Assembly (NCBI RefSeq): GCF_024498955.1
Contig: NZ_CP093311.1
Location: 1,612,001 to 1,676,000 of the forward strand
Source: Thermomonas paludicola
GTDB lineage: Bacteria > Pseudomonadota > Gammaproteobacteria > Xanthomonadales > Xanthomonadaceae
Length of the DNA: 64,000 bases
Reading direction: 5' to 3'
This document shows, piece after piece, positions 55,278 to 63,363 of this stretch (its first letter is position 1; every line of letters begins with the position of its first letter). The translations under genes were made by a program, and so were the position numbers. The notes beneath the pieces were generated by a model, which had not been told where the DNA came from, searched no databases, and saw only the letters and a program-made list of their open reading frames with translations.

Positions 55278-55393
55278 GCGCCGGGCCTGCCGTCGGGGGC
55301 TGCTCGCGGCTCAATGCGAACGTCCTGTTCGATATCGCCGACGTGCGCCATCCATGGCGCACTCTACGCAGCCCCCGACGGCAGGCCCGGCGC
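55278..55393. repeat. Long perfect inverted repeat with internal hairpins
   Basis: Arms GCGCCGGGCCTGCCGTCGGG... at 55278-55303 and 55368-55393 are 26-bp exact reverse complements around a 64-bp centre. Inside are a perfect 9-bp hairpin GTGCGCCAT-CC-ATGGCGCAC at 55343-55362 and a 5-bp hairpin CGAAC-GTCCT-GTTCG near 55318-55332. The whole 116-bp element would fold as a branched structure on either strand. It lies 3 bases after the acetyltransferase stop and 49 bases before the SDR start. Could be a terminator, a mobile repetitive element or a structured RNA. Confidence 0.9.
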
Positions 55394-55442
55394 TCCTCGC
55401 TGTTTCGGTAAAATCGCCGTTTTCCCGCCCGCAGGAATCCCC

Positions 55443-56213
55443 ATGCAGCTTGCATCCACCCGCGCCGTCATCACCGGCGGCGTTTCCGGCCTCGGCTTCG
55501 CCGTCGCCCAGCACCTCGTCGCCCACGGTGGCAAGGTCGCCCTGTTCGACGTCAACGAAGACAAGGGCGCCGCCGCCGTGGCCGAGCTGGGCGACGCCAA
55601 CGCCCGCTTCTTCAAGACCGATGTCAGCAACGAGGAGCAGGTGGCCGCCAACGTGGCCGCCGCCAGGGACTTCCTCGGCGGGCTGAACGCCACCATCAAC
55701 TGCGCCGGCATCCTGGGCGCGGGCCGCATGCTGGGCAGGAACGGGCCGATGCCGCTGGCACAGTTCCAGACCACGGTGATGGTCAACCTGGTCGGCAGCT
55801 TCAACGTCGCCAAGGCCTGCGCCGAGCTGATGCAGCACAACGAGGCCGGCATCGACGGCGAGCGCGGCGTGATCGTCAACACCGCTTCGGTGGCCGCCTA
55901 CGAAGGCCAGATCGGCCAGGCCGCCTACTCGGCGTCGAAGGGCGGCGTGGTCGGCATGACCCTGCCGATGGCGCGCGAACTGGCGCGTTTCGGCATCCGC
56001 GTGATGACCGTGGCGCCGGGCGTGTTCTGGACACCGATGGTGGACGGCATGCCGGACGACGTGCAGGCCGCGCTGGCCGCGTCGATCCCGTTCCCCTCGC
56101 GCCTGGGCCAGCCACAGGAGTACGCCGACCTGGTGGCCTACATCCTCACCAACCCCTACCTCAATGGCGAAACCATCCGCCTGGATGGCGCCACCCGGCT
56201 CGCGCCGAAGTGA
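55443..56213 (+). CDS. Short-chain dehydrogenase (3-hydroxyacyl-CoA dehydrogenase type)
   Basis: NAD(P)-dependent oxidoreductase of 256 residues, start [28 protein letters not shown] cofactor motif, NCAGILGAG, catalytic Ser in [23 protein letters not shown] with the Tyr-x3-Lys, and [16 protein letters not shown]. The pattern with a [22 protein letters not shown] core fits the HSD17B10/3-hydroxy-2-methylbutyryl-CoA dehydrogenase group, which would suit branched-chain or fatty acid oxidation near the leucine operon. Its stop overlaps the next start. Confidence 0.88.
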   Translation: MQLASTRAVITGGVSGLGFAVAQHLVAHGGKVALFDVNEDKGAAAVAELGDANARFFKTDVSNEEQVAANVAAARDFLGGLNATINCAGILGAGRMLGRNGPMPLAQFQTTVMVNLVGSFNVAKACAELMQHNEAGIDGERGVIVNTASVAAYEGQIGQAAYSASKGGVVGMTLPMARELARFGIRVMTVAPGVFWTPMVDGMPDDVQAALAASIPFPSRLGQPQEYADLVAYILTNPYLNGETIRLDGATRLAPK

Positions 56214-56509
56214 CCGGCAACGGCTCGCGCGCGGAGCGCTGGGTCGCCACCCGCTGGCCGGCCATCCGCGCACGCGGCCGTTGGCGTTTCGTACTGGTGC
56301 GCGGCGTGGCAATCTGGGGCGGCGTCATGTTCGCGGCGATGGCCGCGCTGATGGCATACCGCTTCGGCATTCATCATCCGCGCCTGCCGCTGCTTGTGGG
56401 CATCGCCCTCCCCCTGTGCGCCATTGGCGGGCTGGCGTGGGGACTGCTGACCTGGTTCCTCAACGAGCGCATCCATCATGCGCTCACTACCTCAAAAGAC
56501 ATCCCATGA
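56210..56509 (+). CDS. Small membrane protein of unknown function
   Basis: 99 residues from a GTG at 56210 that overlaps the dehydrogenase stop (GTGA). Two hydrophobic helices at about 27-50 ([24 protein letters not shown]) and 57-82 ([26 protein letters not shown]). The N-terminal region is basic ([20 protein letters not shown]). The stop overlaps the efpL ATG by 4 bases, coupling all three genes. No family recognised. Confidence 0.75.
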   Translation: MTGNGSRAERWVATRWPAIRARGRWRFVLVRGVAIWGGVMFAAMAALMAYRFGIHHPRLPLLVGIALPLCAIGGLAWGLLTWFLNERIHHALTTSKDIP

Positions 56510-57072
56510 AGGCTTGTGACATCAAGAAAGGCAACGTCGTCGAGTTCAACAACGGCGTGTACCAGATCCGCGACATCGAACGCAGCTCGCCGCAGGGTCG
56601 CGGCGGCAACGTGCGCTTCCGCTTCGTGATGTATTCGATCCCCGGCGGCATCAAGCTGGACTCCAGCTTCGACGGCGACGACGAACTGCGCGAGGTGGAC
56701 ATGAGCCGGCGCCAGGTCACCTACTCGTACAAGGATGGCGATGCCTTCGTGTTCCTCGACGACGAGGACTACACCCCTTACATGCTGGACGCCGACGTCA
56801 TCGGCGAGGCCGCCGGTTATATCGTCGATGAACTCACCGGCATCTACGTGCAGTTGATCGAAGACGCCCCGGTGGCGATCCAGCTGCCGCAGTCGGTGGC
56901 GATGGAAGTCATCGAAACCCCGCCGGAACTGAAGGGCGGCACCGCCACCAAGCGGCCGAAGCCGGCCAAGCTGAGCACCGGCATCGAAATCATGGTGCCG
57001 GAATACATCGGCACTGGCGAGAAAGTGTGGGTCAACACCACCACCGGCGAGTTCGGCGGGCGCGCGGACTAA
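56506..57072 (+). CDS. efpL: Elongation factor P-like protein EfpL (YeiP)
   Basis: EF-P paralogue that helps ribosomes past stalling sequences. 188 residues, start [20 protein letters not shown] at the ATG at 56506. Three beta-barrel domains. The tip loop of domain I reads [12 protein letters not shown] with Arg32 in place of the modified Lys of EF-P, a mark of EfpL. The long domain III end [29 protein letters not shown] is typical. Coupled to the preceding membrane protein. Confidence 0.94.
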   Translation: MKACDIKKGNVVEFNNGVYQIRDIERSSPQGRGGNVRFRFVMYSIPGGIKLDSSFDGDDELREVDMSRRQVTYSYKDGDAFVFLDDEDYTPYMLDADVIGEAAGYIVDELTGIYVQLIEDAPVAIQLPQSVAMEVIETPPELKGGTATKRPKPAKLSTGIEIMVPEYIGTGEKVWVNTTTGEFGGRAD

Positions 57073-57075
57073 AGT

Positions 57076-57187
57076 GGATGCCCGCCATCCCTGCGCGGGC
57101 GGGGATGGCATCCGGCGCCTCCGGCACGCACGCCCAGCGCGACATTCCCGCATGGATGGGCGGCAGCGAACAAGCCCGTTCGCAGCC
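57076..57187. repeat. REP-like intergenic with two hairpins
   Basis: Between efpL and mod. GGAT / ATCC enclose GCCATCCC-TGCGCGGGCG-GGGATGGC (57076-57113), and a second hairpin GGC-A-GCGAAC-AAGCCC-GTTCGC-A-GCC lies at 57162-57187. GC-rich paired units of this kind are common repetitive extragenic palindromes in Xanthomonadaceae. No gene is credible here. The first hairpin begins 4 bases after the efpL stop and could also terminate it. Confidence 0.65.
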
Positions 57188-57246
57188 GCTGCGACGGCCC
57201 GCCCGCAAACTGCCCCACTTCACCACGCCGCAAGGACCGCCCCGCA

Positions 57247-59025
57247 ATGCCCAGCCTGAACTGGATCGGCAAAGACGCCGTCGTCAAACACCACAAGGAC
57301 GTGCCGTTCCGCCTGCTGGAACCGGTGCAGTCGCTGTCGTGCGCGGGGGATACCGACAACGCCGCCGACAGTGGCAACCTGATCGTGCAGGGCGACAACC
57401 TGCTGGCGCTGAAGGCGCTGCTGCCGCGCTACGCCGGACAGGTGAAGTGCATCTACATCGACCCGCCCTATAACACCGGCAACGAGGGCTGGGTTTACAA
57501 CGACAACGTCAACAGCGCGGAGATCAAGCGCTGGCTGGGCGAGGTGGTGGGCAAGGAAGGCGAGACGCTGGACCGGCACGATCGCTGGCTGTGCATGATG
57601 TATCCGCGGTTGATGCTGTTGAAGCAGTTTTTGCGGGAAGACGGCGTCATCTTCGTTTCGATTGATGACAACGAACAGCATCACCTTCGTTCGTTGCTAG
57701 ATGAGATATTTGGCCGAAAGAACTTGCTAGCTCAGTTCGTTTGGAATACCGAAGGACACACGGACAATCAGTTTTTGGTCAAAGTTAATCACGAGTATGT
57801 GGTCGCTTACGCCCGGGACATTCGTTCCGTAGAAGTAGGCAATGTGATTGACCCCAACACCCGCCAAGAGAGCAATCTATGGGCTGGGTTTGCAGAGAAT
57901 TCCATCACGAAAAATGGGCCTGGAAATCCACCGAGTGAAATTCTTCTCCCGGCGGGATTCCCAGTGGATTCAGAGAGCCTGAGCATAGGCGCGAGCGAGA
58001 TTCCTCATGGGCTCATCGAAGCAATGATTGAGGAAAGGCTTTCGAGCAACCCACTGAAGCGACGTTTCGGCAACATCCAATTCCCACTTCGACTTGATCC
58101 CATGGAAGCCTCGGGAGGAAAGTTGACCAAGCCTTGTCGTGTTTTTTCCGGTTGGGCAAACAGGAAGAAGCTACAGCAGTTTGTCGATGGCGGGTGCACT
58201 CCACTTAGCGATGACGGCCTACTGTCCTTCTACCTTTCATCTTCGGGAGTGATCTATTACCGACGTGAGCATGAGGAAGGCCCTCGAAGCATCGTTTCGG
58301 TGCTCCGAAATTTCAGCACGACCGAGAAAATGCGTAGTGAGCTTGAGGGCATGGGTATTAGCTTCAAATATCCAAAGCCCAAAGAGCTCATCGCTTACTT
58401 GATCGCTATAGGCGCGGACAGCGGGGACATCATCCTCGACAGCTTCGCCGGCTCCGGCACCACCGCCCACGCCGTGCTGAAACAGAACGCCGAAGACGGC
58501 GGCAACCGCCGCTTCATCCTCGTCGAAATGGACGACGGCATCGCCCGCAACGTCACCGCCGAACGCGTCAAGCGCGTGGCCCGCGGCTACACCAACGCCA
58601 AGGGCGACGCCGTGCCCGGCCTGGGCGGCGGCTTCCAGTTCTGCAAGCTGGGCAAACCCCTGTTCGACGCGCGCGGCCATATCAGCAATGAAGTGCGTTT
58701 CGCCGAACTGGCGCGCTTCGTCTGGTTCATCGAAACCGGCATGGGCCTGCCGGCCAGCCGCGCCAGCCACAAGGCCGCCGACACCGCCAGCCCGCTGCTG
58801 GGTGTGCACGAGGGCCGCGCCGTGTACCTGCTCTACAACGGCATCCTGAAAGACCGCAGCATCGACGGCGGCAACGTCCTCACCACCCCGCTGCTGGACC
58901 TGCTGCCCGCCCACGACGGCCCGCGCGTGGTCTATGGCGCCCGCTGCGCCATCGGCGCCGACCGCCTGCGCGCGCTGGGCATCACCTTCAAGCAACTGCC
59001 CTATCACCTGCGGGTGGCGCCGTGA
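57247..59025 (+). CDS. Type III restriction-modification methyltransferase (Mod), beta class
   Basis: N6-adenine or N4-cytosine DNA methyltransferase that also carries specificity. 592 residues, start MPSLNWIGKDAVVKHHKDVP. Catalytic motif IV DPPYNTG at 72-78 and SAM motif DSFAGSGTT at about 398: motif IV before motif I marks the beta class of Type III Mod. The region between (residues ~132-388, bases 57640-58410) is the target-recognition domain and is clearly lower in GC (143 G/C in 57661-57960 by my count, 48%; 58441-58500 has 70%). AAGGA ribosome-binding site. No simple repeat tract is seen, so no slippage switching is evident. Confidence 0.92.
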   Translation: MPSLNWIGKDAVVKHHKDVPFRLLEPVQSLSCAGDTDNAADSGNLIVQGDNLLALKALLPRYAGQVKCIYIDPPYNTGNEGWVYNDNVNSAEIKRWLGEVVGKEGETLDRHDRWLCMMYPRLMLLKQFLREDGVIFVSIDDNEQHHLRSLLDEIFGRKNLLAQFVWNTEGHTDNQFLVKVNHEYVVAYARDIRSVEVGNVIDPNTRQESNLWAGFAENSITKNGPGNPPSEILLPAGFPVDSESLSIGASEIPHGLIEAMIEERLSSNPLKRRFGNIQFPLRLDPMEASGGKLTKPCRVFSGWANRKKLQQFVDGGCTPLSDDGLLSFYLSSSGVIYYRREHEEGPRSIVSVLRNFSTTEKMRSELEGMGISFKYPKPKELIAYLIAIGADSGDIILDSFAGSGTTAHAVLKQNAEDGGNRRFILVEMDDGIARNVTAERVKRVARGYTNAKGDAVPGLGGGFQFCKLGKPLFDARGHISNEVRFAELARFVWFIETGMGLPASRASHKAADTASPLLGVHEGRAVYLLYNGILKDRSIDGGNVLTTPLLDLLPAHDGPRVVYGARCAIGADRLRALGITFKQLPYHLRVAP

Positions 59026-60080
59026 GCCCGCAGGATGACAGCCCCGCTCCGCAGTCGGAACTGCTGCTGTACCGCGACGCCAACGCGCACACCCGGATCG
59101 AGGTGCGGCTGGAAGGCGACAACGTGTGGCTGGCGCAGCGGCAGATCGCCGAGCTGTATCAGGTGTCCGTCCCCACGGTCAACGAACACCTGGCCAACGC
59201 CTTCGACGAGGGAGAACTCGAACCTGAACGAACCATTCGGAAATTCCGAATTGTTCAAGCCGAAGGCCCGCGCGAGGTGCGCCGGCTGGTGGACCACTAC
59301 AACCTGGCCGCCATCCTGGCCGTGGGCTACCGGGTGCGCTCCGCGCGTGGCACCCAGTTCCGCCAGTGGGCCAGCCAACGGCTGTCCGAATATCTGGTCA
59401 AGGGCTTCGCCATGGATGACGAACGCCTCAAGCGCGGCCCGGACGATGGCTACTTCGAAGAACTGCTGGCGCGCATCCGCGACATCCGCAGCTCGGAGCG
59501 GATGTTCTGGCGCAAGGTGCTGGACATCTACGCCACCAGTATTGACTACGACGCATCGGCGGACGCCAGCCAGCGCTTCTTCCAGACCGTGCAGAACAAG
59601 ATGCACTGGGCCGCGCACGGCCACACCGCCGCCGAGGTGGTGCTGGCGCGTGCCGATGCGCGCCAGCCCAACATGGGCATGACCAGCACCAGTGCCGGCC
59701 AACCGCGCCGGCAGGATGCGCCAATCGCCAAGAATTACCTGCAGGAAGCCGAACTCGATGCGCTGAACCGCATCGTCACCGCCTATCTGGAATTCGCGGA
59801 ATTGCAGGCCCTGAACCGCCAGCCGATGACGATGGCGGACTGGATCGCCAAGCTCGACGATTTCCTGCGTCTGAGCGGGCGCGACCTGTTGACGCATGCC
59901 GGACGTGTGCGCCACGACGATGCCCTGCGCCACGCGCAGCAGCAATACGATGCCTGGCGAAAGCAGCAGTCGGCCCTGCCGCAGGCGGTGGATCGCGATT
60001 TCGACAATGCGGCTCATGCCTTGCAACCCGTGGCCCGAAAGCGCGGCAACACCCGCACCCCCAAGGACAACGACGCATGA
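59022..60080 (+). CDS. RhuM-family protein inside the Type III R-M operon
   Basis: 352 residues from a GTG that overlaps the mod stop (GTGA), and the res ATG overlaps its own stop. Recognisable RhuM features: opening SELLLYRDANAHTRIEVRLEGDNVWLAQRQIAELYQVSVPTVNEHL, a predicted DNA-binding wing, then NLAAILAVGYRVRSARGTQFRQWASQRLSEYLVKGFAMDD. C-terminal half is helical (LDALNRIVTAYLEFAELQALNRQPMTMADWIAKLDDFL). RhuM was named as a Salmonella virulence factor but is common near restriction and defence genes; its biochemical role here is unknown, possibly control or targeting of the endonuclease. Confidence 0.88.
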   Translation: MSPQDDSPAPQSELLLYRDANAHTRIEVRLEGDNVWLAQRQIAELYQVSVPTVNEHLANAFDEGELEPERTIRKFRIVQAEGPREVRRLVDHYNLAAILAVGYRVRSARGTQFRQWASQRLSEYLVKGFAMDDERLKRGPDDGYFEELLARIRDIRSSERMFWRKVLDIYATSIDYDASADASQRFFQTVQNKMHWAAHGHTAAEVVLARADARQPNMGMTSTSAGQPRRQDAPIAKNYLQEAELDALNRIVTAYLEFAELQALNRQPMTMADWIAKLDDFLRLSGRDLLTHAGRVRHDDALRHAQQQYDAWRKQQSALPQAVDRDFDNAAHALQPVARKRGNTRTPKDNDA

Positions 60081-62698
60081 GCCTGAAGGTCTACCAGTCC
60101 GACGTGCTGGACCGCTACGAAACCTTCCTGCGCGCCTGGCGCACGCAGGCGCAGGTGCGTCCGGGCGAGCGCGTGGCCAGCCGGCTGGCGTTCGAAGAGT
60201 GCACGCAGCAGAACTTCGGCTTCCGCATTCCCTATCACGCGCCGCCGGCCTTCGACGCCAGCGACACCCCGGTGGTCTGCCTGCGGGTGCCCACCGGCGG
60301 CGGCAAGACCCTGATCGGCGGCCATGCCATCGCCCGGGTCAAGCGCAGCCTTGCGCCCGTGGAACACAGCCTGACCCTGTGGCTGGTGCCCACCGACGCC
60401 ATCCGCAGCCAGACCCTGCGGGCCTTGCGCACGCCGGGCGCGCTGCTGCACGACGAGCTGCGCACGCTGTTCGGCGACGTGGCGGTGCTGGACATCGACG
60501 AAGCGCTGTCGGTGTCGCCGGCGGTGCTGGACAGCCACGACACCATCATCGTCACCACCATGCAGGCCTTCAAGCAGGCCGAAACCGACCGTCTGGCGGT
60601 GTATCGCGCCAATGGCGCGCTGATGGAACATTTCCGCGGCATTGACGGCAGCGGCTGGTCACTGGCCGAGGCACTGGCACTGCGTCGTCCGTTCATCGTG
60701 GTGGACGAGGCGCACAACCAGGGCAGCGCGCTGGCCTTCGACACCCTGGCCCGGCTGGCACCCTGCGCGGTGCTGGAACTGACCGCCACCCCCGACCGCA
60801 TGCATCAGCCGTCCAACGTGTTGGTGTCGATTTCCGCATCCACCCTGCAAAGCGAGGACATGATCAAGCTGCCGGTGGACATGGCGGTGCACCCGGACTG
60901 GCGGATCGCGCTGCGTGAGGCCATCGCCAAACTCGATGCGCTGCAAGCCGCCGCCGATGCCGAACGCAGCGCCACCGGCGAGCTGCTGCGCCCGATCATG
61001 CTGCTGCAGGCCGAGCGCCAGCAGAAGGACAACCCGGACGCGATGACCATCGACCGCGTGCGTGCGGCATTGATCGAGCAGTTCGACGTGCCCGCCGCGC
61101 AGATCGCGCGTTCCGCCACCGGTATCGATGAGCTCAGCGACGCCGACCCGGCCACGCTGCGCTTCGTCATCACCGCCGACAAGCTGCGCGAAGGCTGGGA
61201 CTGGCCGGCGGCCTATGTATTGATGAGCTTTCGCGGCAGCAGCACGCAAATGGCGCTGGAGCAGATCCTGGGCCGCGTGCTGCGGATGCCGCAGGTCACG
61301 CGCAAGCAGCAGGAGGCTCTGAATTGCGCGTATGCGTTCGCGGTGTCGAACAACCTTGCCGAGGTGGCCGCCACCCTGCGCGACGGGCTGGTGCAGGCGG
61401 GCTTCGAACGCCAGGACGCCAAGGATCTGGTGCGCGGCATGGCGTTGAGCAACGGCAACGACGATCTGCTGCGCGCGCAGGCCAGCGTCAGCGTGCCGCT
61501 GCCGGCGCAGGACGGCTGTCTGGTGCTGCCGGATTTCTCGCAGCTGCCCGAAGCCACCCGCAAACGCATCGAAACCAAGCTGGAGCTGTCCCCGGAAACC
61601 GGCAGCCTCACGCTGCGCGGCGAATGGAGTGCCAAGGAACAAAAGGCGCTGAAGGAGGCATTCCGTGAACCCGCCGCCGTTGCCGCGCTGGAACAGGCCT
61701 TCACCCACCTGCAATCCCCTGCCGCTGCGCCACCGAAGACACCTTCCGAACTGGGCCAGACGTTCGAAGTGCCGCTGCTGGCGTGGTCGCAAGGCGACTT
61801 GCTCTGCGATCTTGGCAATGCCCCCGCGCTGGAAGGCACGCTGGCGCTGGCCGACGTCGATTTTGCGCTGGACAACGCAGCGTTCCCGCGCGAGCCCGAA
61901 ACCCTGCAGCGCGCACGCCTGCGGCTGGGCGATGCGGAAAAACTCAAGCTGGACCCGCTGGAACAGCTCGACGTGCAGCTGGGCTTGTTCGGCGTGCGCG
62001 ATACCGCCAGCCTTGAAGACCTGCAGTGGACGCTGGAACAGCGCTTGGCCACGCCAGACCTGGACCCGGAAGACCTGGCCGCCTGGCTGTCCGGCGTGCT
62101 GCGCCACCTGCTGGAAGTGCGTGGCTTCAGCTGCAGCGAACTGGTGTATCAGCGGGTGAAGCTGAGCGACGTGCTGGCCCAACGCATCGCCCACGCCCGA
62201 CGCCACGGCCAGCACCAGCGCTTCCTCGACCTGCTGGGCGATGAGGGCAGGATGAGCGCCGATGCCCGCCTGCAGTGCGTGTTCAAATCCGGCCGCTACG
62301 CCTGGGACTGGCAATACAACGGCTTCGTCACCCTGCCCAAGCACTTCTTCCCGCAAATCGGCAACCTGCAATCGCAGGGTGAAGAATTCGAATGCGCCGA
62401 CTTCATCGCCAACCGGCTGGACGGCGTGCGCGACTGGGTACGCAACATCGAGCGCAAACCCGGTGCGTTCTCGCTGCCGACGTCCCACCAGCGCTTCTAC
62501 CCGGACTTCCTGGTACGGATGACCGATGGCCGCATGCTGGTCGTCGAGTACAAGGGCGCGCACCTGTATGACAACCCGGAGCAGGTGGAAAAACGCCGCA
62601 TCGGCCAGCTCTGGGAACGCCGCGCGGGCGAACGCTTCCGCTTCGTCATGCCCAAGCGCAAGGACTGGGGCATGATCCGCGCGGCGCTGGGGGCATAA
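60077..62698 (+). CDS. Type III restriction enzyme, Res subunit
   Basis: ATP-dependent helicase/endonuclease of the R-M cassette, 873 residues. SF2 helicase motifs: Walker A VPTGGGKT at 71-78, DEAH box in FIVVDEAHNQG, and motif VI-like QILGRVLRMPQVT. A nuclease of PD-(D/E)XK type lies at the C-terminus: Asp810 in YPDFLVRM, Glu824 and Lys826 in VVEYKG. The spacing and position match Res of EcoP1/EcoP15. Somewhat shorter than the classic ~970 residues. Overlaps rhuM by 4 bases. Confidence 0.93.
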   Translation: MSLKVYQSDVLDRYETFLRAWRTQAQVRPGERVASRLAFEECTQQNFGFRIPYHAPPAFDASDTPVVCLRVPTGGGKTLIGGHAIARVKRSLAPVEHSLTLWLVPTDAIRSQTLRALRTPGALLHDELRTLFGDVAVLDIDEALSVSPAVLDSHDTIIVTTMQAFKQAETDRLAVYRANGALMEHFRGIDGSGWSLAEALALRRPFIVVDEAHNQGSALAFDTLARLAPCAVLELTATPDRMHQPSNVLVSISASTLQSEDMIKLPVDMAVHPDWRIALREAIAKLDALQAAADAERSATGELLRPIMLLQAERQQKDNPDAMTIDRVRAALIEQFDVPAAQIARSATGIDELSDADPATLRFVITADKLREGWDWPAAYVLMSFRGSSTQMALEQILGRVLRMPQVTRKQQEALNCAYAFAVSNNLAEVAATLRDGLVQAGFERQDAKDLVRGMALSNGNDDLLRAQASVSVPLPAQDGCLVLPDFSQLPEATRKRIETKLELSPETGSLTLRGEWSAKEQKALKEAFREPAAVAALEQAFTHLQSPAAAPPKTPSELGQTFEVPLLAWSQGDLLCDLGNAPALEGTLALADVDFALDNAAFPREPETLQRARLRLGDAEKLKLDPLEQLDVQLGLFGVRDTASLEDLQWTLEQRLATPDLDPEDLAAWLSGVLRHLLEVRGFSCSELVYQRVKLSDVLAQRIAHARRHGQHQRFLDLLGDEGRMSADARLQCVFKSGRYAWDWQYNGFVTLPKHFFPQIGNLQSQGEEFECADFIANRLDGVRDWVRNIERKPGAFSLPTSHQRFYPDFLVRMTDGRMLVVEYKGAHLYDNPEQVEKRRIGQLWERRAGERFRFVMPKRKDWGMIRAALGA

Positions 62699-62730
62699 GG
62701 CGTGAGCTGGCAAGTCCGGAAGCCAATGGC

Positions 62731-63312
62731 ATGAGCCTTCCGCCCTTCTCCCTTTCCACCCACGGCGTGCGCCTGGAACCACTGGCGCGCGACCATATCG
62801 CGGCGCTGCAGGACGCGGTGGACGATGGCGACATCGGCGCGATCAACTACGTCAACGTGCCCGCCCGCGAGGGCATTGCGGGCTGGGTGGATCAGGCGCT
62901 GGCGATGCGCGATGCCGGGCAACAGCTGCCGTTCGCCATCGTCGCCGATGGCCGCGTGGTCGGCAGCACCCGCTTCTACGACATCGACCTGTCGGTGCCC
63001 ACGCTGGCGATCGGCTACACCTTCCACGCGGCATCGGTCTGGCGCAGCCACGTCAACACCGCGGGCAAGCGGCTGATGCTGGGCCACGCTTTCGATACGC
63101 TCGGCGCGCAGTCGGTGTATTTCCATACCAGCCACCAGAACCTGCGTTCGCAGGCGGCGATCCAGCGTCTGGGCGCGCAGCGCGACGGCATCCTGCGCGC
63201 ACACCGCCGCCACAAGGACGGCAGCCTGCGCGACACCTACACATATTCGATCACCGCACCGGAATGGCCGGCGATTCGCACACGGCTGGATCAGCGCCTG
63301 TCCCCGCCGTAA
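62731..63312 (+). CDS. GNAT-family N-acetyltransferase (RimJ/RimL-like)
   Basis: 193 residues, start MSLPPFSLSTHGVRLEPLAR. Contains the GNAT-like strands VVGSTRFYDIDLSVPTLAIGYTFHAASVWRSHVNTAGKRLMLGHAF and SVYFHTSHQNLRSQAAIQRLGAQRDG. The Q/RxxGxG acetyl-CoA loop is degenerate (VNTAGKR), as is common in the RimJ/RimL-like acetyltransferases. Substrate unknown. Follows res by 32 bases but has an independent-looking start, so membership in the R-M cassette is doubtful. Confidence 0.8.
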   Translation: MSLPPFSLSTHGVRLEPLARDHIAALQDAVDDGDIGAINYVNVPAREGIAGWVDQALAMRDAGQQLPFAIVADGRVVGSTRFYDIDLSVPTLAIGYTFHAASVWRSHVNTAGKRLMLGHAFDTLGAQSVYFHTSHQNLRSQAAIQRLGAQRDGILRAHRRHKDGSLRDTYTYSITAPEWPAIRTRLDQRLSPP

Positions 63313-63363
63313 AAGCACAGCGCTACCCATTGGCCACTGCAGTCACGCTCCTGCGGCGTGCGC

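Noticed and set aside
57247..57700. Phase-variation repeats in mod
   Set aside because: No homopolymer or short tandem repeat tract is visible in the 5' part of the gene.
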